This document shows positions 50,235 to 58,627 of a DNA stretch of 64,000 nt, one piece after another. The stretch's first letter is position 1, and every line of letters begins with the position of its first letter. Source of the stretch: Glaciimonas soli (GTDB taxonomy: Bacteria > Pseudomonadota > Gammaproteobacteria > Burkholderiales > Burkholderiaceae_D). The position numbers and the translations under genes are program-made. The notes beneath the pieces were generated by a model. It was not told the DNA's origin, made no database searches, and saw only the letters and a list, made by a program, of their open reading frames with translations. The DNA lies in NCBI RefSeq assembly GCF_009497155.1, contig NZ_WINI01000006.1:124001-188000 (forward strand), in the 5' to 3' direction.

Positions 50235-50744
50235 ATGCAGATATTTTCCGCAGAAATTTTCATCATCGGTATCAATCCTTACGTCGAAGTCCCCGAGGAT
50301 GTTTTAGCAGAGCTCTTTAAAGCCGCCGGCAAAGAAAAAGGTCCCATTCCCATCAAAGGCCAGATTAATGGGAAGAAGTTCATACAAAACATCGTGAAGT
50401 ATCAAGGACTCTGGCGCCTCTATCTCAATACCCCGATGCGCAAAGATGCGCAAGCGGAGGTTGGCGACACCGTACGTTTCGAGATTGCATTTGACCCAGT
50501 CCCGCGCACCGAGCCTGCGCATCCGGCATTCATTCGAGCGCTATCGCAAAGCAAAGAAGCAAAGAGTGCTTTTGAAAAATTAGCGCCCTCGCACCAAAAA
50601 GAAATCCACCGCAGTATCCGCATGCTCAAGAGTGAAAAATCTCGTTTACGGAATATCGGCATCATCATTCAGCACTTATTGGGGAACAAGCCGGAAACCC
50701 TTTATGCGCTGATGCACAAAAAACGAGATGAAACCGATCTGTAA
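50235..50744 (+). CDS. DUF1905 and YdeI/OmpD-associated (OmdA) domain protein
   Basis: A 169-residue protein. The N-terminal half resembles DUF1905, a small beta domain (GPIPIKGQINGKKFIQNIVK, GLWRLYLNTPMRKDA, VGDTVRFEI). The C-terminal half is helical (AFEKLAPSHQKEIHRSIRML) and matches the YdeI/OmpD-associated family, linked in Salmonella to resistance to polymyxin-like or bacteriocin stress. AAAGG is 8 bases ahead of the ATG. It is convergent with proC. The physiological role here is unknown. Confidence 0.85.
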   Translation: MQIFSAEIFIIGINPYVEVPEDVLAELFKAAGKEKGPIPIKGQINGKKFIQNIVKYQGLWRLYLNTPMRKDAQAEVGDTVRFEIAFDPVPRTEPAHPAFIRALSQSKEAKSAFEKLAPSHQKEIHRSIRMLKSEKSRLRNIGIIIQHLLGNKPETLYALMHKKRDETDL

Positions 50745-50760
50745 CGTCTCTTAGATCAGA

Positions 50761-51585
50761 TCAATCCCGACCAAACTCCTCACCCAACTCCTTGCCGCGG
50801 GCGGCTGCTGCCTTTGCCGCAGTCACGATCGCCTGCTTCACGCCACTGTTTTCCATGCTGGTCAACGCCGCATACGTCGTCCCACCTTTCGAAGTAACAC
50901 GCTCGCGCAATACCGATACCGGCTCGGACGATTGCTCTGCAAGATGCGAAGCTCCCACAAAAGTTGCGGTCGCCAATTCGACACTTTGTTGCGGCGTCAA
51001 ACCAAGTTCCTGTGCAGCTTGCTGCATGGCTTCGATAAAGTAAAAGACATAGGCAGGCCCACTGCCTGAAATCGCAGTGACGGCATCAATCAATGCTTCA
51101 TCCTGCAACCAAATCGTGCTACCAACTGCCCGCATAATGGAATCGGCTGTATCGCGCTGCTGCGACGACACGCCGCTACAGGCGAACATGCCGGTCATAC
51201 CGCGGCCAATCAGTGCTGGCGTATTCGGCATACAGCGCACAATCGCTTCATGGCCATTCAGCCAGCGCGACAAAGCATCGGCGGGAATCCCCGCCGCAAT
51301 CGACACCACGAGTTGATTCGACAAATGCGGCAACAGATTAGCCATCACCGACTTCATTATCTGCGGCTTCAGCGCCAATACGATCACATCGCTGCGGCTA
51401 ATCGCTGCGTCAATTGTCGTAGCAGTGGTAACGCCAAATTGCTGCGTCAAATTTTGTAATGCGTCAGTATTCACATCAACCACATGGATGTTGGCACCAT
51501 CGGTTACTTTGCCCGCCAAACCAGCGATCAATGCCGCCGCCATATTGCCGCCACCGATGAAATTAATATTGAGTTTGTTCTGCAT
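50761..51585 (-). CDS. proC: Pyrroline-5-carboxylate reductase
   Basis: Last step of proline synthesis. The Rossmann N terminus is INFIGGGNMAAALIAGL, then VIVLALKPQIM, VSIAAGIPADAL, and RCMPNTPALIGRGMTGM. The C-terminal dimer helices hold the signature ISGSGPAYVFYFIEAMQQAA and RERVTSKGGTTYAAL. Length is 274 residues. In many proteobacteria it lies with yggS, as here with mtnN between. Confidence 0.97.
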   Translation of the reverse strand: MQNKLNINFIGGGNMAAALIAGLAGKVTDGANIHVVDVNTDALQNLTQQFGVTTATTIDAAISRSDVIVLALKPQIMKSVMANLLPHLSNQLVVSIAAGIPADALSRWLNGHEAIVRCMPNTPALIGRGMTGMFACSGVSSQQRDTADSIMRAVGSTIWLQDEALIDAVTAISGSGPAYVFYFIEAMQQAAQELGLTPQQSVELATATFVGASHLAEQSSEPVSVLRERVTSKGGTTYAALTSMENSGVKQAIVTAAKAAAARGKELGEEFGRD

Positions 51586-51603
51586 AATTTTCCTGATTAT
51601 TTT

Positions 51604-52386
51604 TTATATGTTGATACTACGCGATGATCGTTCCGACAAAAATCGTCGCACTATTCCGGCAGAATAATGACTGGCAACGCCATCCAAAAACTGTCCGAAA
51701 TCCACATGCGCAGTGGCATCTGCGCGATCTGAAATAGTACGTAATATGGCGCAAGGAACCCCGTATTCATAGCAAATTTGCGCCACCGCAGCGCCTTCCA
51801 TTTCAACCGCTAACACCTCCGGCAATGCTGTTACAATTCGGCTTGCGTGCGCAATATCACTGATGAATTGATCACCACTGGCTATCGTGCCAACATGCAA
51901 AGCTACTTGCTGCAACTGGAAAATGTCTTGGTTTTTTTGCGTAATAGCGTGCGGTAAATCGTCGCGCAAAAAGTTTTCCGCCGCTATTTTCAACTCTGCA
52001 CTTAATGCTGCGTCTGTCGCAAATGTCGACATCCCCAGAAGAGGCACCTCATAACGCGGGAAAATCGGACTGGCATCCAAATCATGTTGTATCAATTGAT
52101 CGGCCAGCACCACATCGCCAACCTTAGCCTCCGCTGCAATGCCGCCAGCCAGGCCGGTAAAGATAATCTCTGTTACGTTAAATTCACGTATCAACGACAC
52201 GGTCGTGGCAGCCGCAGCAACTTTACCTATCCTGGCCAACGCCACTACGCACGGTTGCCCGTTCAGTTCGCCCACATGATAGTCGCGCATACCGATGCGC
52301 TCGATCCGACTACCGCTTTGCGCAATCATCGCGCTGATCAACTCCGCGATTTCTCCATGCATCGCGCCGAGGATTCCTATCGTCAT
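51604..52386 (-). CDS. mtnN: 5'-methylthioadenosine/S-adenosylhomocysteine nucleosidase
   Basis: Splits adenine from MTA and SAH (the Pfs enzyme), and so recycles methionine and affects autoinducer-2. It starts MTIGILGAMHGEIAELISAM, has FTGLAGGIAAEAKVGDVV, VASGDQF-type IASGDQFISD, and the active-site AVEMEGAAVAQICYE with catalytic Glu, then the RTISDRAD motif with catalytic Asp. Length is 260 residues, a bit over the E. coli 232. It is 18 bp ahead of proC on the same strand. Confidence 0.96.
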   Translation of the reverse strand: MTIGILGAMHGEIAELISAMIAQSGSRIERIGMRDYHVGELNGQPCVVALARIGKVAAAATTVSLIREFNVTEIIFTGLAGGIAAEAKVGDVVLADQLIQHDLDASPIFPRYEVPLLGMSTFATDAALSAELKIAAENFLRDDLPHAITQKNQDIFQLQQVALHVGTIASGDQFISDIAHASRIVTALPEVLAVEMEGAAVAQICYEYGVPCAILRTISDRADATAHVDFGQFLDGVASHYSAGIVRRFLSERSSRSINI

Positions 52387-52438
52387 TTCTATTTATCTTT
52401 CTGTCATTATTAGGACTCACGTAAATTACGTCAGCACG

Positions 52439-53176
52439 CTATGAATATGTCCGCGCACCGAAAATCGCACTGCCGACACGAACAATCGTCGCCCCTTCAG
52501 CGATCGCTGCAGTCATATCCCCTGACATCCCCATCGACAAAGTATCCAACCCCAAACCGTGCGCATTCAATTCTGAAAATAGTTCACGCACCTGACGAAA
52601 CGCCGCACGCTGACGTGCCACATCATCGGTAGGCTCGGGAATCGCCATCAAACCGCGTAACTTCAAGCCAGGTAAAGCGGCAATCGCACGCGCCACTTCC
52701 AAAGCCTGGTCGACGCTGACACCACTTTTGCTGGCTTCCTCACTGATGTTCACTTGCAAACACACTTGCAGCGGAGGCAATTCTGGCGGGCGTTGTTCGG
52801 ATAGGCGGCGGGCGATTTTTTCTCGCTCTATTGTATGCACCCAGGCAAAATTCTCGGCAATCAAGCGGGTTTTATTGCTTTGTATCGGACCGATGAAATG
52901 CCACTCCAAGACCGGAGATTGGAGCAAAAGCTTATCTGTCGCCACATTAAAGGTTTGCAGCAGCTGATTCACCGCTACCATTTTCTCTAACGCTTCTTGT
53001 ACATAATTCTCACCAAACGCGCGCTGACCAGCTGCGGCAGCCTGCAACACTGCGTCTGCGCCAAACGTCTTAGATACTGCCAATAACATCACGCTGTCCA
53101 CCGGGCGAGACGCCGCTAACGCCGCAGCGTGAATACTGTCATGTACAGCTTGCAACTTTTGAGAGATTGAGGACAT
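52439..53176 (-). CDS. yggS: YggS/PLPBP family pyridoxal phosphate homeostasis protein
   Basis: A PLP-binding protein with an alanine racemase-like barrel that buffers vitamin B6 and affects amino acid pools. It has VMLLAVSKTFGADAVLQAA (PLP Lys), FGENYVQEALEKM, WHFIGPIQSNKTRLIAE, and the C-terminal LSMGMSGDMTAAIAEGATIV and RVGSAIFGAR phosphate-binding motifs. I prefer the ATG at 53176 (MSSISQKLQ), because homologues begin there; the frame continues to 53206. It is divergent from pilT, a widely conserved arrangement. Confidence 0.96.
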   Translation of the reverse strand: MSSISQKLQAVHDSIHAAALAASRPVDSVMLLAVSKTFGADAVLQAAAAGQRAFGENYVQEALEKMVAVNQLLQTFNVATDKLLLQSPVLEWHFIGPIQSNKTRLIAENFAWVHTIEREKIARRLSEQRPPELPPLQVCLQVNISEEASKSGVSVDQALEVARAIAALPGLKLRGLMAIPEPTDDVARQRAAFRQVRELFSELNAHGLGLDTLSMGMSGDMTAAIAEGATIVRVGSAIFGARTYS

Positions 53177-53389
53177 AATCGCGGGATTAAAATTACTTCG
53201 AGGCATTATTCTTGCTTGAAATCGTGCTTAAAACGATACTCGCTTGAAATAGACAAAATTCGTCACTTCCGCAATGGTGAGATGTCATGGTTAAGACATA
53301 GCAATCTCCTGCTTTTACAGAATGACGGACGGCATTTTGAAAGTTGTCAGTATTGCGCGCAGAAACAACACTCAACTCAGGGATTATAG

Positions 53390-54433
53390 ATGGACATTAC
53401 GGAATTACTGGCATTTTCGGTCAAGAACAAAGCTTCCGACTTACATCTCTCAAGCGGTTTGCCGCCGATGATACGAGTGCATGGCGACGTGCGCCGTATC
53501 AATTTGCCACCGATGGAACATAAAGATGTCCACAGCATGATTTATGACATCATGAATGATGGACAGCGCAAAGCCTATGAAGAACACCTGGAGTGCGATT
53601 TCTCATTTGACGTCCCCGGTCTGGCGCGTTTCCGCGTCAACGCCTTTAATCAAGAGCGCGGCGCAGCAGCGGTAATGCGGACAATTCCGTCCAAAATTCT
53701 ATCGCTTGAACAATTGAATGCACCCCGCATTTTCTCCGAACTTGCTTTAAAACCGCGTGGCCTGGTGTTGGTTACCGGGCCGACCGGCTCGGGTAAATCA
53801 ACGACCTTGGCGGCGATGGTCAATCACGTCAATGAAAACGAATATGCGCATATTCTGACCATCGAAGACCCGATTGAATTTGTTCACAATTCGAATAAAT
53901 GCCTGATCAACCAACGCGAAGTCGGACCGCATACGCATTCGTTCAACAACGCATTACGCTCTGCATTACGGGAAGATCCCGACGTCATTCTGGTCGGCGA
54001 ATTGCGCGATCTGGAAACCATACGCCTGGCCCTGACTGCCGCCGAAACCGGCCACTTGGTATTCGGCACATTGCATACCTCATCCGCAGCCAAAACCATT
54101 GACCGTATTGTCGACGTCTTCCCGGCCGAAGAAAAAGAAATGGTCCGCGCCATGTTGTCCGAATCGCTACAGGCCGTGATTTCACAATCCCTGCTAAAAA
54201 CTAAAGACGGCGGCGGCCGCGTCGCCGCCCACGAAATCATGCTCGGCACCCCAGCGATCCGCAATCTGATCCGCGAAGGCAAAATTGCACAAATGTACTC
54301 CACCATCCAAACCAGCAGCAACGCCGGCATGCAAACCCTGGATCACAACTTAACCGAACTGGTAAAACGCAACGTGATCTCCATGGCAAGCGCCCGTGCG
54401 GCAGCGAAAATTCCGGATAACTTCCCAGGATAA
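53390..54433 (+). CDS. pilT: Type IV pilus retraction ATPase PilT
   Basis: Hexameric cytoplasmic motor that depolymerises type IV pili for twitching and DNA uptake. The 347-residue protein has the PAS-like N-terminal domain (ASDLHLSSGLPPMIRVHGD), Walker A GPTGSGKSTTLAAM with K136, the Asp and His boxes (ILTIEDPIEFVH, TGHLVFGTLHTSSA), Walker B DPDVILVGELRDLE and the AIRNLIREGK motif. Its control by the Pil-Chp system at 1684-12171 is known from Pseudomonas. pilU follows after a 566-bp repeat region. Confidence 0.98.
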   Translation: MDITELLAFSVKNKASDLHLSSGLPPMIRVHGDVRRINLPPMEHKDVHSMIYDIMNDGQRKAYEEHLECDFSFDVPGLARFRVNAFNQERGAAAVMRTIPSKILSLEQLNAPRIFSELALKPRGLVLVTGPTGSGKSTTLAAMVNHVNENEYAHILTIEDPIEFVHNSNKCLINQREVGPHTHSFNNALRSALREDPDVILVGELRDLETIRLALTAAETGHLVFGTLHTSSAAKTIDRIVDVFPAEEKEMVRAMLSESLQAVISQSLLKTKDGGGRVAAHEIMLGTPAIRNLIREGKIAQMYSTIQTSSNAGMQTLDHNLTELVKRNVISMASARAAAKIPDNFPG

Positions 54434-54456
54434 TTAGGAAAAAATTTAGATAGGTG

Positions 54457-54616
54457 TTACGTAAAACAGGACTGGTATCACATTTTTTCTCACGATCTCG
54501 TGCCGTCAGTATCAATAACAAGATTTGGCGTCGCCATCATCCGATAGCTTAATCACTTACTTTTTATAGCACGTCTCTTCTGAGAAAAAATGCGATACCA
54601 GCCCTGCTTTACATAA
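54457..54616. mobile_element. MITE-like element with 36-bp terminal inverted repeats
   Basis: The ends 54457-54492 (beginning TTACGTAAAACAGGAC) and 54581-54616 are inverted repeats identical at 32 of 36 positions. The 160-bp element inserts 23 bp after the pilT stop. It shares outer sequence and length with the element at 30159-30322, and its inner end (ATTTTTTCTCA) differs from that copy while still pairing with its own partner. No clear target duplication was found. Confidence 0.75.
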
Positions 54617-54651
54617 GTTCCAATACCGAGCGCAGTTGATCCACCAAAGCT

Positions 54652-54723
54652 GTTGTTTTTGACGTTGAAGTTGCCGTTGTTTTTGACGTTGAAGTTGCCG
54701 TTGTTTTTGACGTTGAATTCTGC
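54652..54723. repeat. 24-bp tandem repeat, about 2.75 units
   Basis: GTTGTTTTTGACGTTGAAG plus TTGCC forms a 24-base unit starting at 54652, 54676 and 54700; the last is truncated and diverges after 18 bases. On the minus strand it would encode NFNVKNNG repeats. It sits between the MITE-like element and a long hairpin. It is not a CRISPR because there are no spacers. Confidence 0.85.
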
Positions 54724-54734
54724 ATTGGACGTTG

Positions 54735-54830
54735 CCAAAAATGTTGAAGCTTATTCGGAAAAAGAGGGAAGACATGTTTGAGCCGAAGGCGAGTTGGTCT
54801 TTCCTCCCGAATAAGCTTCAACATTTTTGG
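54735..54830. repeat. Long perfect inverted repeat (24-bp arms)
   Basis: Arms 54735-54758 (beginning CCAAAAATGTTGAAG) and 54807-54830 are exact inverted copies. Further inside, GAGGGAAGAC pairs with GTCTTTCCTC with one mismatch, making a nearly continuous hairpin of about 96 bases. Such a structure in the pilT-pilU gap could process or stop a pilTU transcript. Confidence 0.85.
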
Positions 54831-54875
54831 GAACCCGCCAACGGCGGGCAACGGCTCTGCAGTCGCCTTCTTTTG

Positions 54876-54952
54876 CTTACTTTTCTTGGCGAAGCAAGAA
54901 AAGTAAGTAGCTGTCGGGCTACCCCCGACAACGCTGTCACCACGGAGTGACA
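54876..54952. repeat. Three consecutive hairpins upstream of pilU
   Basis: CTTACTTTTCTTG/CAAGAAAAGTAAG (54876-54907), TGTCGGG/CCCGACA (54912-54930) and TGTCAC/GTGACA (54935-54952) follow one another. The sequence family (CGCCTTCTTTTGCTTACTTTTCTTGG-like) recurs in betaproteobacterial intergenic regions and often gives false open frames on one strand. About 47 bp remain before pilU. Confidence 0.75.
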
Positions 54953-54999
54953 CTCCAATTATTAAGCGCAATACTTAAAGAGAAAAAGAGAAAACCCGA

Positions 55000-56136
55000 A
55001 TGGAACGCGATCAAGCCACCAAATTCATGCACGACCTCCTCCGCCTAATGCTAAGCAAACGCGGCTCCGATCTCTTCATCACAGCAGACTTCCCCCCTGC
55101 CTTCAAAATCGACGGCAAAGTCACACCAGTATCAAACCAACCGCTAAGTCCAGCGCATACGATAGAGCTGGCACGCGCCATCATGAACGACAAGCAAGCG
55201 GCGAGTTTCGAAGAAACCAGCGAATGCAATTTCGCCATCAATCCAGGCGATTTGGGACGGTTCCGCGTATCTGCGTTTATGCAACAAGGAAAAGTTGGCC
55301 TGGTGCTGCGTACCATTACTACCGAAATTCCAAAATTTGAAGACTTGGGCTTGCCTGACACTTTGAAAGAAGTTGCCATGACGAAGCGTGGTTTGGTCAT
55401 CATGGTAGGTGCGACTGGTTCCGGCAAATCGACCACATTGGCTGCGATGATAGGTTATCGCAACGAAAATAGTTACGGCCATATCATCACCATTGAAGAT
55501 CCGGTCGAATACGTTCACCCGCATAGAAATTGCATCATCACGCAGCGCGAAGTCGGGGTCGATACCGAGAATTGGGAAGTCGCGCTGAAAAACACGTTGC
55601 GACAAGCGCCAGATGTGATCTTGATCGGTGAAATCCGTGACCGCGAAACCATGGATCACGCCATCGCATTTGCTGAAACCGGCCATTTATGTCTGGCGAC
55701 GCTGCATGCTAATAGCGCCAACCAGGCACTGGATCGCATCATCAACTTCTTCCCCGAAGAACGTCGGCCACAATTGCTGATGGATCTTTCCTTGAACTTG
55801 AAAGGTATCGTTTCGCAGCGCTTGATCCCGCTCAAAAATGTCAAAGGCCGCTGTGTGGCAATTGAAATCATGCTAAATTCACCTTTGATTTCCGATTTGA
55901 TTTTCAAAGCAGAAGTACATGAAATCAAAGAAGTCATGAAGAAATCTCGCGAGCTCGGCATGCAGACTTTTGATCAGGCGTTGTTCGATTTATATGAAAG
56001 CGACAAGATCAGTTATGAAGATGCGTTGCGTAATGCCGACTCTGTCAATGACCTGCGCTTATCGATTAAATTACGCGGTAAAGACGCCAGTACCCGCGAT
56101 CTGAGTGCAGGTACTGAACATTTAGGGCTAGTCTGA
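55000..56136 (+). CDS. pilU: PilU, PilT-like twitching ATPase
   Basis: An auxiliary retraction motor that cooperates with PilT under load. The 378-residue ATPase has MHDLLRLMLSKRGSDLFITA, a Walker A loop GATGSGKSTTLAAM (K143), ITIEDPVEYVH, Walker B APDVILIGEIRDRETMD, and the His-box TGHLCLATLHANSANQALDR. The longer C terminus after the AIEIMLNSPLISDLI segment is typical for PilU. It is 2 bp ahead of the glutathione peroxidase gene. Separation from pilT by 566 bp means it may need its own promoter. Confidence 0.97.
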   Translation: MERDQATKFMHDLLRLMLSKRGSDLFITADFPPAFKIDGKVTPVSNQPLSPAHTIELARAIMNDKQAASFEETSECNFAINPGDLGRFRVSAFMQQGKVGLVLRTITTEIPKFEDLGLPDTLKEVAMTKRGLVIMVGATGSGKSTTLAAMIGYRNENSYGHIITIEDPVEYVHPHRNCIITQREVGVDTENWEVALKNTLRQAPDVILIGEIRDRETMDHAIAFAETGHLCLATLHANSANQALDRIINFFPEERRPQLLMDLSLNLKGIVSQRLIPLKNVKGRCVAIEIMLNSPLISDLIFKAEVHEIKEVMKKSRELGMQTFDQALFDLYESDKISYEDALRNADSVNDLRLSIKLRGKDASTRDLSAGTEHLGLV

Positions 56137-56138
56137 AA

Positions 56139-56633
56139 ATGAATAACACCACATCAACTCTTTACGATTTTACTGTCGCACGACTAGATGGCAGCCCGGC
56201 AAACCTGGCTGACTACCGCGGCAAAGTTCTGTTAATCGTCAACACAGCCAGCGCGTGTGGTTTCACGCCGCAGTACCAGGGGTTAGAAGAACTGTATAAA
56301 AAATACCAGGAAAAAGGCTTGGAAATACTGGCCTTCCCCTGTAACCAGTTTGGTGCGCAAGAACCTGGCAATGCCGAAGAAATAGGTGCCTTTTGCGAAA
56401 AGAATTACGGTGTAACTTTCCCCTTATTTACCAAAATTGATGTCAATGGTAAAGACGCTGCACCGCTTTACGAATATCTGAAAAGCAATGCGCCTGGTTT
56501 ACTTGGCAGCGAAGCTATCAAATGGAATTTCACTAAATTCTTGATCAACAAAGATGGGGCCGTTGTTGACCGCTATGCGCCGTTGACGAAACCGGAAGCG
56601 CTGGTTGCTGATATTGAGAAATTATTAGCGTAA
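56139..56633 (+). CDS. Glutathione peroxidase family protein
   Basis: A 164-residue Cys-type glutathione peroxidase, E. coli BtuE-like, that reduces peroxides using thioredoxin or glutathione. The catalytic Cys is in NTASACGFTPQYQGLEELYK, with the Gln/Trp partners in FPCNQFGAQEPG and IKWNFTKFLIN. There is no selenocysteine codon and no signal peptide. The ATG follows the pilU stop by 2 bp, so translation is probably coupled, which is unexpected for the functions. Confidence 0.95.
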   Translation: MNNTTSTLYDFTVARLDGSPANLADYRGKVLLIVNTASACGFTPQYQGLEELYKKYQEKGLEILAFPCNQFGAQEPGNAEEIGAFCEKNYGVTFPLFTKIDVNGKDAAPLYEYLKSNAPGLLGSEAIKWNFTKFLINKDGAVVDRYAPLTKPEALVADIEKLLA

Positions 56634-56696
56634 TACACCTGCAAAACCATTGAAAATCATGGCATCAAAACATCTTAATGTACTTAGAAACAGAAA

Positions 56697-57602
56697 ATGA
56701 GTAGTAAGCAATTAATCGACCGTTTGATGCAAAACCATGATGACCATCCACTGGAAGCAGCAGCCGCACTGCGTAGCTTGAATGCAGATGATGTGTTGGC
56801 TGAAGACATCCCTCGCGTTGCATTTCTTGTGAATCATGTCATTGGCGAAAAAGAGCTGAAATGGAATGAGGCCTTTATATTGCAGCAACGCTTTGGGCGA
56901 GAAAACAGAACGCCAAAAGTTGTGCGTGACATAGCAGTCGCGGCAACCTTATCGGGCAACTTGCTTGAAGCATGGACCGCAGAATCGATTTTGCGTACAG
57001 ATGCTTCAGCAACGTTTTCACAAGCATCTGTTGCTATTCGTTTGGGCATTCTGCAATACATTGCCCCAACATCAAACGCCAACCACATCTCGACAGAACT
57101 GCAAGTATGTTTAGGTGAAATTCAATCATGGCATGACGCTGGTCGGCTTGTCGGATTAATGGCGGGTGCGTTAAACAATGTCATTTCATATTTAATGGAT
57201 AACCCCGGAACGGCCGACTCTGACACGACCTACCGACAAGCGATCGCAGAAGGATCTTTTGCTTGTCGTGATCTTTGGGTAAAAGCGGGAACCTGGGTAA
57301 ATCATGAACGTGCTGAGTATTTGATCGCACTTGTTCACAACAAACTTGGCATATGGGATGTCGCTTGTGATGCGGCCAAGTCCGGACTTGCCATCATTCG
57401 CGCGAATGGTGAGGAAGATGTAGATCAGGCTTTCTTTTTATTAGAACTCGGGAAAGCCCTTCATCGCCTGGGTTTTCAAAGCGATGCTGAGGTGGCACGT
57501 CAAGAAGCATTTAGCCTCGCTAAACACTTTAATGAACCCGGTCTTGACGAGTGGTTTGCCATGCGCGCCAAGCTGACGTCACTGACTACAGAGCTTGCAT
57601 AG
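56697..57602 (+). CDS. Protein of unknown function with helical-repeat character
   Basis: A 301-residue cytosolic protein, mainly helical with leucine/alanine-rich pairs of helices (HRLGFQSDAEVARQEAFSLA, IWDVACDAAKSGLAIIRANG), suggestive of a TPR-like solenoid. I do not recognise a family. It has no signal peptide or membrane segment. Two short helical stretches LEAAAALRSLNADDVL and LEAWTAESIL are similar in style. It begins 63 bp after the peroxidase gene and ends at a GC-rich hairpin. Neighbours give no clear hint of function. Confidence 0.7.
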   Translation: MSSKQLIDRLMQNHDDHPLEAAAALRSLNADDVLAEDIPRVAFLVNHVIGEKELKWNEAFILQQRFGRENRTPKVVRDIAVAATLSGNLLEAWTAESILRTDASATFSQASVAIRLGILQYIAPTSNANHISTELQVCLGEIQSWHDAGRLVGLMAGALNNVISYLMDNPGTADSDTTYRQAIAEGSFACRDLWVKAGTWVNHERAEYLIALVHNKLGIWDVACDAAKSGLAIIRANGEEDVDQAFFLLELGKALHRLGFQSDAEVARQEAFSLAKHFNEPGLDEWFAMRAKLTSLTTELA

Positions 57603-57610
57603 TAAATCTG

Positions 57611-57636
57611 CCCTTCCCTCGTTTGCGAGGGAAGGG
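57611..57636. terminator. GC-rich hairpin between the unknown gene and glpF
   Basis: CCCTTCCCTCG and CGAGGGAAGGG form an 11-bp perfect stem with a TTTG loop, 8 bp after one stop and 15 bp after the convergent glpF stop. It lacks a good T-run on either strand, so it may block transcription without being a classic intrinsic terminator. Confidence 0.6.
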
Positions 57637-57651
57637 ATATAGCAAGACGAA

Positions 57652-58356
57652 TCAACCTAGGCTATATAACACCGCTGCCAAAACGCCACCCAATATCGAA
57701 CCTAGTACTGGCACATAAGCATATCCCCAGTCGCTATCGCGCTTGCCTGAAATCGGCAAAATCGCATGCATCAGACGCGGCCCCAGATCACGTGCCGGAT
57801 TGATGGCATAGCCGGTAGTACCGCCCAGCGAGACGCCGATACTCATCACCAGCAAAGCAACCGGCAACGCATTCAATGCCCCCAAACCAAACTTGGGCGA
57901 TGCCATGCTCAAGACGCCGTATACCAGCACAAATGTACCGATCACTTCCGAGGTCAGATTACTAAAGGTGTTACGAATTGCCGGGCCGGTGCAAAACACG
58001 GCGAGCTTGGTATCGCCATCGGCAGTTTGCTCCAGATGATTACGATAGATCAGCCACACCAAAAATGCACCGGTCATACCGCCTAACATTTGCATCAGGA
58101 CATAACCGGGTACATTTGCCCAAGGAAATTTTCCGGCAACAGCCAACGCTACTGTCACAGCTGGATTTAAATGCGCACCGCTTGACGCCGCCACCGTAAA
58201 CACACCAACAAACACCGCCATCGCCCAGCCGACCGTGATCACGATCAAACCACCTCCATTGCCTTTGGTCTTATTCAAAATCACATTCGCGACAACGCCA
58301 TTACCCAATAGCACCACCAAAGTGGTGCCAATAAATTCACCTAGCAGGGGATTCAT
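57652..58356 (-). CDS. glpF: Glycerol facilitator (aquaglyceroporin)
   Basis: Passive glycerol entry channel in the inner membrane. The 234-residue MIP protein has both NPA boxes, GAHLNPAVTVALAV and GYAINPARDLGPRL; the second with D after R (ARD) marks a glycerol-type pore. Six membrane helices are expected (EFIGTTLVVLLGNGVVAN and others). It is the last gene of the glpD-glpK-glpF set, after a 271-bp gap with a REPIN-like repeat. Confidence 0.97.
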   Translation of the reverse strand: MNPLLGEFIGTTLVVLLGNGVVANVILNKTKGNGGGLIVITVGWAMAVFVGVFTVAASSGAHLNPAVTVALAVAGKFPWANVPGYVLMQMLGGMTGAFLVWLIYRNHLEQTADGDTKLAVFCTGPAIRNTFSNLTSEVIGTFVLVYGVLSMASPKFGLGALNALPVALLVMSIGVSLGGTTGYAINPARDLGPRLMHAILPISGKRDSDWGYAYVPVLGSILGGVLAAVLYSLG

Positions 58357-58500
58357 TTTTCAATATCTCTCAGAATTGTGTACATAATGAAAGCGCAAAA
58401 AGTCTCGTCAACACTCGTGATGTCATGCACGTTTTTTGCGCTCATCTTTATAAGGTGGAGTAGCTAAGTGATGCCAAATAATCGAATTGAAAATTACCAT

Positions 58501-58565
58501 CGTCATCCTCGCAAACGCGGGGATCCAAGTTGCGTAAGATGGATTCCCGCGTCCGCGAGAATGAC
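58501..58565 (-). repeat. REPIN-like double hairpin, copy 2 (inverted)
   Basis: Hairpins CCTCGC-AAAC-GCGGGG and ATTCCCGCG-TC-CGCGAGAAT lie around the shared GGATCCAAGTTGCGTAA spacer. It is the reverse complement of the repeat at 16853-16919, with about 9 differences in 65. It separates glpK from glpF. The rest of the 58357-58627 gap shows no gene. Confidence 0.8.
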
Positions 58566-58627
58566 TAGATCATTTTCAAAATGATAGGTTGACCTCACTT
58601 AATACACTATCAAAATCAGGTCGGACG

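Noticed and set aside
54652-54723. Possible CRISPR-like array
   Set aside because: The 24-bp units are directly adjacent with no spacers, and no cas gene is present.
54553-54971. Two minus-strand frames in the pilT-pilU gap (NFNVKNNG repeat and RGDSVVGGSPTATYFS-type)
   Set aside because: They cross repeat elements and hairpins, and their composition comes from repeat sequence. Similar frames arise falsely from such repeats in many genomes. I call them repeats, not genes.
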